Origin: CAZGSG01 sp964528095
GTDB lineage: Bacteria > Bacteroidota > Bacteroidia > Chitinophagales > Chitinophagaceae
Direction: 5' to 3'
Assembly (NCBI GenBank): GCA_964528095.1
Contig: CAZGSG010000169.1
Location: forward strand, 1-12,336
Length of the DNA: 12,336 nucleotides
Shown here: positions 6,912 to 12,336 of the stretch, one piece after another
Layout of the letters: every line of letters starts with the position of its first letter
Numbering within the stretch: position 1 is the stretch's first letter
The notes under the pieces: generated by a model
The model's database searches: none
What the model saw: only the letters and a program-made list of their open reading frames with translations
What the model was told of the DNA's origin: nothing
Made by a program: the position numbers and the translations under genes

Positions 6912-9194
6912 TTATTTCACCCAATTCACTTTAGTTTCTTTTACATCTCTTGAGTTTCCTCCAAGCATAATGCTAAATTCACCGGCTTCCCAATCATACT
7001 TCAGATCATTATTATAAAACTTAAGATCATTGGTGGTGATAGTGAAATTAACGGTCCGGCTTTCTCCTGCTTTTAGTTCAATCTTTTGGAAACCCTTCAG
7101 TTCTTTAACCGGGCGAGTATTGCTTCCTACTATGTCACGGATATACAACTGCACTACTTCTTTACCCGTTTTATTGCCACTGTTGGTGACTGTTACGCTG
7201 GCGGTCAATGGCTGGTTTCCTTTCAAGGATTTACTGCTGAGTTTTATTTCTCCATAAGTAAACGTTGTATAACTTAATCCAAACCCAAAAGGATAGAGTG
7301 GGTCATTGGATACATCTAAATAATTAGAACGGAATTTCTGGAACCATTTTCCCTCAGCCAGCGGACGGCCCGTATTTTTATGATTATAAAAAAGTGGCAC
7401 CTGTCCTATATTTTGCGGAAACGTAGTAGATAGTTTGCCTGATGGATTTACATCTCCAAACAATACGTCTGCAATGGCAAAGCCAGCTTCTGATCCCCCA
7501 AACCATGTGTTGAGTATAGCCGGTACATTTTCCTGCTCCCATTTCAATGTCATCGGTCTTCCTGCGAATAATACCAACACTACCGGTTTTCCTGTTTTTA
7601 CAAGTGCCATCAACAGGTCTTTTTGGGCCTGTGGGATATCAATATTGGTACGGCTGGAACTTTCACCACTCATTTCTGCTGATTCTCCCAGGGCTGCAAC
7701 AATTACATCGGCCTGGTTTGCTATATTCAATGCTTCCTGTAATATAACAGCGGCAGGCCTGCTATCTCTGTGAAGGGATTTGCCAAACATGCCGGCCCTT
7801 TCTTCAAATGCACTATCAGTATCAAGGTTAGAGCCGCGTGCTGTTAGAATTTTCACGTTGCTGCCAGCTACTTCTTTCAACCCTGTAAGTAATGATGTGG
7901 CTTTGGAAAAATCCGCTGCTACACTCCAGGTGCCTGGCATGTTCTCTTTGTTATCGGCCAATGGGCCTATAACAGCGATAGTCCCTGATTTCTTTAATGG
8001 TAATAAATTGCCCTGGTTCTTCAGCAGCACAAAACTCTGTGCAGCGATTTCGCGGGCAGCTTTACGATTGGCATCCGTAAATATTTCTGTTTTGGACCGT
8101 TGTACATCGCAATATTTATATGGATTCTCAAACAAACCCAATTTGTATTTTGCTTCAAGTATTCTCCTGCATGCGGCATCTACCATCGCCATCGTAACCT
8201 TTCCTTCCTTTAGTGATTTTGGAATAGTTGTCAATAAACCCTCGCCTACCATATCCATATCTATCCCTGCTTTCAAGGCAAGCGCCGATACATTCTGCAG
8301 ATCGCCGAGGCCATGATCGATCATTTCGTTAATACCCGTATAATCTGTCACCAAAAATCCATTGAATCCCCATTGCTTGCGCAATACATCCGTCATCAAC
8401 CATTTATTGGCGGTAGCAGGTATACCGTCTACTTCATTGAACGATGCCATCACGCTACCCACGCCCGCATCTACTGCCGCTTTATATGGAGGGAAGTATT
8501 CATTGTACATCCTCACGCGACTCATATCTGTAGTGTTATAATCGCGACCAGCTTCTGCAGCTCCATATAGAGCATAATGTTTTACACAAGCCATGATCGT
8601 ATTGTTTGATTTATAATCATTACCCTGGTAACCTTTCACCATCGCTTTGGCAATCTGTGACCCAAGGTATGGGTCTTCTCCGCTGCCTTCTGCAACACGG
8701 CCCCAGCGTGGATCACGGGCAATGTCAACCATTGGTGAAAATGTCCAGTTGATTCCGTCGGCACTTGCCTCTGTTGCTGCGATACGCGCTGTTTTTTCTA
8801 TGGCCTGCATATCCCAGCTACAGGAAAGTCCAAGAGGAATAGGAAATACCGTCTGGTAACCATGTATCACATCCATCCCGAATATGAGCGGGATTTTGAG
8901 ACGACTTTGCTCAACTGCAACTTTCTGCACGTCTCTTATTTTTTCTACCGTTTTTATATTAAACAACCCACCTACTTTTCCTTCTTTGATCTTTTTAGCT
9001 ATATCAGAACTATTGGCCTGCCCTGTTGTAATATCGCCCGCGCCAGGCAGGTTCAACTGACCCAGTTTTTCTTCAAGGGTCATTTTTTTCATCAATCCAT
9101 CGACAAAGATTTTCATTTTGGCATCCTGCCCGGTTTGTGCAATGGATAACTGGCTTATTACAATCGTTAAGATCAATGCTATTTTCTTCATCAT
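6912..9194 (-). CDS. bglX: Exported GH3 beta-glucosidase, BglX-like (second copy)
   Basis: The protein has 760 residues with a signal peptide at about 1-20 (MMKKIALILTIVISQLSIAQ). GH3 domain one includes FGMDVIHGYQTVFPIP (105-120), RDPRWGR (160-166) and KHY (205-207), and predicted nucleophile Asp284 in FLVTDYTG. Domain two has SAEMSGESSSRTNI with candidate acid/base Glu511. The FN3-like domain near the end (EVVQLYIRDIVGSNTRPVKELKGFQKIELKAGES) completes the BglX architecture. Compared with the copy at 1921-4158 it has a longer loop before the acid/base segment (about residues 460-485) and TDY in place of SDW at the nucleophile, so the two may differ in linkage or chain-length preference. Two ATG codons are adjacent at 9194 and 9191 and either may start. 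It follows the SGNH esterase by 79 nt with no terminator between. Confidence 0.93.
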   Translation of the reverse strand: MMKKIALILTIVISQLSIAQTGQDAKMKIFVDGLMKKMTLEEKLGQLNLPGAGDITTGQANSSDIAKKIKEGKVGGLFNIKTVEKIRDVQKVAVEQSRLKIPLIFGMDVIHGYQTVFPIPLGLSCSWDMQAIEKTARIAATEASADGINWTFSPMVDIARDPRWGRVAEGSGEDPYLGSQIAKAMVKGYQGNDYKSNNTIMACVKHYALYGAAEAGRDYNTTDMSRVRMYNEYFPPYKAAVDAGVGSVMASFNEVDGIPATANKWLMTDVLRKQWGFNGFLVTDYTGINEMIDHGLGDLQNVSALALKAGIDMDMVGEGLLTTIPKSLKEGKVTMAMVDAACRRILEAKYKLGLFENPYKYCDVQRSKTEIFTDANRKAAREIAAQSFVLLKNQGNLLPLKKSGTIAVIGPLADNKENMPGTWSVAADFSKATSLLTGLKEVAGSNVKILTARGSNLDTDSAFEERAGMFGKSLHRDSRPAAVILQEALNIANQADVIVAALGESAEMSGESSSRTNIDIPQAQKDLLMALVKTGKPVVLVLFAGRPMTLKWEQENVPAILNTWFGGSEAGFAIADVLFGDVNPSGKLSTTFPQNIGQVPLFYNHKNTGRPLAEGKWFQKFRSNYLDVSNDPLYPFGFGLSYTTFTYGEIKLSSKSLKGNQPLTASVTVTNSGNKTGKEVVQLYIRDIVGSNTRPVKELKGFQKIELKAGESRTVNFTITTNDLKFYNNDLKYDWEAGEFSIMLGGNSRDVKETKVNWVK

Positions 9195-9273
9195 GTTTGC
9201 TTTATTTTTTTACCAACTATTTTAAGTTTATACTATCAGCTTAATAATGGCTTCCTTTTATTACTAAATATAT

Positions 9274-9936
9274 TCATTTTAACAGGTAAGGGGCAATTGC
9301 TTTTTGCCAGATGGCATATCCCTTGGGTGTCATGTGTAACCTGTCGCTAACAAAAAGAGTCTCGTCCGGATTGCCATCTGCCAGCAGCATCGCCGGCCAT
9401 ACATCAACAAACACGGTCTTTTTCATTTTTTTCAGGTAATCTTTTACCATACTGTTCACCGCCAGCATTTTTTCTTTTCTGTTCCACCGTGACGGACTTG
9501 GCTTGAGTGAGACAAAAACAACGGGCACACCTGGCAGCTTCGACCGGATAAGTACGAACAGGGTTTTAAACCTGTTAAAAACGGTCGTTGCTGTAATGGT
9601 GTCTGAACCGGCCACGTCGTTCTCTCCACAATAGATCACTACCTGCTTTGGTTTATAGGGGAATATAATATCGTCTGCATACCTGATCACATCGGGTAGG
9701 GAAGAACCGCCAAAACCTCTGTTTATAATAGGATATCCCGGAAAATATTCCTGCACGTCCTTCCATTTAGTGAATGAAGAACTTCCGACAAAAAGAATCG
9801 CTTTTTTTTGAGGGGTTGAAATAGAATCATTGGTTTTGAATGCTTGTATCTCGTTCCAGAAAGCTGGTTTTTTTTCCTGGCTTCTCAAAAAACCAACTGT
9901 CAAAAGCAACGCAATCGCTATAGTAATTTTTTTCAT
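9274..9936 (-). CDS. Exported SGNH/GDSL-type esterase (acylhydrolase)
   Basis: The protein has 220 residues with a signal peptide at about 1-20 (KKITIAIALLLTVGFLRSQ). All four SGNH blocks are present: block I ILFVGSSSFTKW, where GSS replaces GDS and Ser53 is the likely nucleophile; block II INRGFGGSS with Gly74; block III YCGENDVAG with Asn106; and block V SDRLHMTPKGY with Asp198 and His201. Proteins with this FVGSSS wording are common in Bacteroidota and are often described as platelet-activating-factor-acetylhydrolase-like. In polysaccharide loci SGNH enzymes are commonly acetyl esterases acting on acetylated sugars. Here the gene lies between GH43 (28 nt upstream) and GH3 (79 nt downstream), so removal of O-acetyl groups from the glycan is the reasonable inference; the specificity is not shown by sequence. 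Confidence 0.88.
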   Translation of the reverse strand: MKKITIAIALLLTVGFLRSQEKKPAFWNEIQAFKTNDSISTPQKKAILFVGSSSFTKWKDVQEYFPGYPIINRGFGGSSLPDVIRYADDIIFPYKPKQVVIYCGENDVAGSDTITATTVFNRFKTLFVLIRSKLPGVPVVFVSLKPSPSRWNRKEKMLAVNSMVKDYLKKMKKTVFVDVWPAMLLADGNPDETLFVSDRLHMTPKGYAIWQKAIAPYLLK

Positions 9937-9964
9937 TTCTTACTTATCATTTAAACATATAAGA

Positions 9965-11722
9965 TTAATCTGTTTTCATCACTTTGGTCCTTTCTGAAAC
10001 GCCGTTCTCATTAATGGCTTCGATAGAAAAATAATACGGTTTTTTTGAATCCATTGTTTTCAACCAGTATTCATTTGACTGATGCACCATTATGCATGTA
10101 TATAATTTGTCTGGCGATGTGCCATAATAGATATTATATGCAAACGCATTGTCCACAGGGCTCCATTTTATATACGCGCTGCGTTTATCCTTTTCTGTTC
10201 GTAAAACAATGAATTGTTTGACCAATCCAGGCTTTGTTCCGCCGCCGTTGCCAAATATTCTTAAGCCGCTGATAGCAAATTTACCGGTTGGCATATGAAT
10301 ATTCTCCAACTTAATATATTTTGCCTGTACAGGCTTGTCCAATTCGATATAATCATGGGGAATATCCGTTTTATTATTGCTTTTATCAGCCAGGATATTC
10401 CATTTTTTTCCATCTGCTGAATAAAACAATTTATATTGATGATATGTTCCTGACGATTTTCCTAAAAAACTGCTATCTACATCCTGGTCGGCATAATTGA
10501 TTTGTACAGCATTTACCGTAGATAAATTTCCCAGGTCTGTTTGAATCCATTCTCCTTTTCGGTCAGAAGCCGCGCTCCAATATGTTTTCATGCTTTCATC
10601 CACCGCATTATTGGCTGCATAACCTCCAAGTGTTGATGAAACCTGTACCGGCTTGTTATAGTTCAATAACATCCAGCCGGTAAAACGTGAGGGTAAATGA
10701 CCGGCGTTACCATCAGGAATATAGTGCGGGTAGTCTCCAAATGAAGTATTGCAATACATCACGCCATCTTTATCAAAACCCGTTGGCCATATTCCCAGTC
10801 TTCTTTCAAAATTATTTTTAACAGAAAGAACAACAGTGCTTACATGCCAGTAATTATTAAAGTTATCCTGGAAGGTCGCTCCATGGCCGGCCCCCCTTGC
10901 AAAACCTCCCGGTTTGAAGCTCAGGGGGTCCGATTGCGGTGTAAATGGCCCCAAAGGATTGTTTCCTACCAATACTCCATCCGCATAACCACTGAATTCT
11001 GTACCCGGTGCTCCATATTGTAAATAGTACTTCCCCTTATATTTTGTCATATGCGAACCCTCTATAAAGGGATCGAGGAATGTGTCGTCCATGTATTCTC
11101 CAAAACGTTGCCAGCCATAGCGCCATGATTCAAGCAGGTACATTTCTTTGCGCGTACCTATTGGCTTGAATGTTTGCCGGTTCAATTCAACTCCGTACAT
11201 GGGATAACGGTTGCTACTGCCATTATACATATAAAGACGGCCATCATCATCCGTAAAAAAACTGGGGTCCCAACCACCGATCTCGAATGAGTCGACCAGC
11301 GGTTTCCAGTCATTTGCTTTTGGGTTGGTACTCATCCATAAGGTAAAATTGCTGGTATAGGTGGAACCGAAGACTAACATGGTATCGCCTATTATTCCAA
11401 CGGCAGGCGCGCAAAGCTCATCGTATACTCCTCCATTCCAGGGGCGAAGAAATTTTTTGGAAATGAATTTCCAGTTCAGCATATCATTACTCCACCAATA
11501 ACCCCACTGATTGGTGCTGAATAAATAATAATCTCCTTTATAATTAACAATCACCGGGTCTGATATAGCACGATGCCGGCCCCATTCGCTAAAATTTGGG
11601 ATAGGAGTATATCCGTAATCTATATTAATAGGATTACAATAGGTCTGTTGCTGGCCCGAGGATTGCAGAAAGCAACAACCGGTAATTATTAATATAAAAA
11701 TATATCTCATCTTTTCTGGCAT
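9965..11722 (-). CDS. Exported GH43 glycosidase with discoidin (F5/8C) and FN3-like domains
   Basis: The protein has 585 residues in three modules. The five-bladed GH43 domain covers about 28-345: catalytic base Asp55 (AISDPVIV), pKa-setting Asp152 (GGWDPSFF) and acid Glu221 (FIEGSHMTKYKGKYYLQY). A discoidin/F5/8C-like domain follows at about 355-492 (VQVSSTLGGYAANNAVDESMKTYW to ISGLRIFGNG), probably binding sugar. An FN3-like domain covers about 500-580. GH43 enzymes invert and act on arabinofuranosides, xylosides or galactosides; the subfamily is not resolved. The ATG at 11722 follows the ORF6N stop codon with no gap (TAAATG). The ATG at 11710 (MRYIFILIITGCC) gives an equally good signal peptide 12 nt later, so the start is open. 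ITGC16 also fits a lipobox, so the enzyme may be a lipoprotein. Confidence 0.9.
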   Translation of the reverse strand: MPEKMRYIFILIITGCCFLQSSGQQQTYCNPINIDYGYTPIPNFSEWGRHRAISDPVIVNYKGDYYLFSTNQWGYWWSNDMLNWKFISKKFLRPWNGGVYDELCAPAVGIIGDTMLVFGSTYTSNFTLWMSTNPKANDWKPLVDSFEIGGWDPSFFTDDDGRLYMYNGSSNRYPMYGVELNRQTFKPIGTRKEMYLLESWRYGWQRFGEYMDDTFLDPFIEGSHMTKYKGKYYLQYGAPGTEFSGYADGVLVGNNPLGPFTPQSDPLSFKPGGFARGAGHGATFQDNFNNYWHVSTVVLSVKNNFERRLGIWPTGFDKDGVMYCNTSFGDYPHYIPDGNAGHLPSRFTGWMLLNYNKPVQVSSTLGGYAANNAVDESMKTYWSAASDRKGEWIQTDLGNLSTVNAVQINYADQDVDSSFLGKSSGTYHQYKLFYSADGKKWNILADKSNNKTDIPHDYIELDKPVQAKYIKLENIHMPTGKFAISGLRIFGNGGGTKPGLVKQFIVLRTEKDKRSAYIKWSPVDNAFAYNIYYGTSPDKLYTCIMVHQSNEYWLKTMDSKKPYYFSIEAINENGVSERTKVMKTD

Positions 11723-12271
11723 TTAAGTAAAACCGATCAATTGCCGGTCTTCCCATTTTTGTTGGTTCGCTTTTTCTTCCAGCAGTTTTTCCAACACTAT
11801 ATAAATTTCATTCAATTGCGCATTATGATTACCAACCGATGCTTTTAACTCATTTACCTGGACTGCCAGGTCTTTGTAATTGATTGCAAATTGTCTTAAC
11901 GTAATAAACGCTCTCACAATGGCAATATTCATCTTAATGGCCTTTTCGCTTCGAAGAACAGAGGCCAGCATTGTTACGCCGTGTTCTGTGAATGCGAAAG
12001 GAAGTTTACGGGTTCCGCCCCATTTTCCTCTCCCCGGTGAATCAGCGGTATCTGTGGAATAACTTGAAGTCACAAATTGTGACTTCAAGTTATTCCATTC
12101 TTCTTCGGTCAGCTGAAACATAAAATCTCCAGGAAACCTCGGTTTATTCCGTTTAACCCCCTGGTTCAGCACTTTGGTTTCAACCTCGTACAATTCTGCC
12201 AGATCAAAATCCAACATGACTTTCTGGCCTCTTATTTCATATATCTTATTCTGAATCTTTGAAAATTCCAT
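11723..12271 (-). CDS. ORF6N-domain DNA-binding-type protein
   Basis: The protein has 182 residues. About residues 5-115 match the ORF6N domain: KIYEIRGQKVMLDFDLAELYEVETKVLNQ, then FPGDFMFQLTEEEW and LPFAFTEHGVTMLASVLRSEKAIKMNIAIVRAF. The C-terminal 60 residues (YKDLAVQVNELKASVGNHNAQLNEIYIVLEKLLEEK) look like a coiled coil. ORF6N domains occur in phage antirepressor-like and KilA-N-related proteins and in many chromosomal Bacteroidota genes; DNA binding is assumed from the family. An extra stretch of about 13 residues (YSTDTADSPGRGK, 71-83) lies where many relatives go straight from LKSQFVTSS to WGG. Its start coincides with a perfect 43-bp palindrome. The gene leads the operon and abuts GH43 with no gap, unusual company for this family. 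No signal peptide, so it is cytoplasmic. Confidence 0.88.
   Translation of the reverse strand: MEFSKIQNKIYEIRGQKVMLDFDLAELYEVETKVLNQGVKRNKPRFPGDFMFQLTEEEWNNLKSQFVTSSYSTDTADSPGRGKWGGTRKLPFAFTEHGVTMLASVLRSEKAIKMNIAIVRAFITLRQFAINYKDLAVQVNELKASVGNHNAQLNEIYIVLEKLLEEKANQQKWEDRQLIGFT
12055..12097. repeat. Perfect 43-bp palindrome inside the ORF6N coding sequence
   Basis: Arms 12055-12075 and 12077-12097 are exact inverted copies (21 of 21) around the single A at 12076. Pairing stops at 12054/12098. On the coding strand it spans codons Trp59 to Ser72, encoding WNNLKSQ-FVTSSYS. The reading frame stays open throughout. In mRNA it could form a stem of about 19-20 pairs; in DNA it could extrude as a cruciform or bind a dimeric protein. 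Confidence 0.95.
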
Positions 12272-12294
12272 ACCTGGGTGATTTATTGTCTATT

Positions 12295-12325
12295 GCAAAT
12301 TAGCTTCCTTCTTCTTAGACAAAAA
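12295..12325 (-). promoter_or_regulatory. Candidate Bacteroidota promoter of the ORF6N-led operon
   Basis: On the minus strand TTTTTG (12325-12320) is followed after 17 nt by TAATTTGC (12302-12295), close to the TTG / TAnnTTTG pattern of Bacteroidota housekeeping promoters. Transcription would start near 12288, about 17 nt before the ATG at 12271. The upstream element overlaps the third copy of the ACCACTTTT motif. Confidence 0.4.
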
Positions 12326-12330
12326 GTGGT
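12322..12330 (-). promoter_or_regulatory. ACCACTTTT motif, copy 3 (upstream of ORF6N)
   Basis: Minus strand TGAA-ACCACTTTTT-GTC, starting close to the window edge, 51-59 nt upstream of the ORF6N ATG. It is nearly the same as the copy upstream of GH30 and shares its core with 1031-1039. It overlaps the -33 side of the candidate promoter, so a regulator bound here could control the operon. Confidence 0.35.
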
Positions 12331-12336
12331 TTCACC

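Noticed and set aside
7780..8316. 178-codon plus-strand frame antisense to GH3
   Set aside because: It lies fully inside a GH3 gene with clear catalytic motifs on the other strand; its translation has no recognisable domain. The same holds for the antisense frames within GH30, GH3 and ORF6N.
9766..9795. GSS instead of GDS in block I of the SGNH esterase as a lost active site
   Set aside because: The nucleophile serine is retained and the FVGSSS form is common in intact Bacteroidota SGNH enzymes; the Gly, Asn and Asp-His blocks are all present.
1..12336. CRISPR arrays, tRNA or rRNA genes, transposases and integrases
   Set aside because: No regular spaced repeats, cloverleaf-like sequences, rRNA segments or mobile-element enzymes were seen on either strand.

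Overview
The window looks like a chromosomal piece of a Bacteroidota bacterium, most plausibly Chitinophagaceae-like. The reasons are the protein families (PaaE-type oxygenase reductase, PorT-type outer-membrane barrel, BglX-type GH3 enzymes, GH30 and GH43 enzymes), signal peptides ending in 'AQ', A/T-rich leaders without Shine-Dalgarno sequences, and one candidate promoter resembling the TTG/TAnnTTTG type. The family-level placement is inference.

Layout. Positions 1-235 (+) hold the 3' end of a ferredoxin-reductase gene, probably paaE of phenylacetyl-CoA epoxidase. It converges on a small outer-membrane beta-barrel gene (368-961, -), with a long imperfect inverted repeat between them. A 324-bp intergenic region leads to an unrecognised 184-aa protein (1286-1840, +). 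That gene converges, across an A/T-rich hairpin, on a glycan-degradation locus that fills the rest of the window on the minus strand.

The locus reads right to left and appears to form two transcription units. Unit A starts near 12290 and ends at a strong hairpin terminator (6000-6024). It encodes an ORF6N-domain DNA-binding-type protein, a GH43 enzyme with discoidin and FN3-like domains, an SGNH/GDSL esterase, a GH3 beta-glucosidase and an alpha/beta-hydrolase esterase. Unit B encodes a lipoprotein GH30 glucanase/glucosidase and a second GH3, separated by a large hairpin. All six enzymes have export signals. Together they look like a set in which GH30 cuts a beta-glucan-type or mixed glycan, the GH3 enzymes release monosaccharides, GH43 removes side chains and the two esterases remove acyl groups. 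No SusC/SusD pair and no sensor or sigma regulator lies inside the window, so the locus is either part of a larger polysaccharide-utilisation locus or an accessory enzyme cluster.

The most unusual features are a perfect 43-bp palindrome inside the ORF6N coding sequence, the direct abutment of this phage-type regulator gene to a GH43 gene, and a 9-bp motif (ACCACTTTT) that I found only three times, each in an intergenic upstream region. No complete novel system could be demonstrated. The ORF6N-led glycan operon is the best lead.
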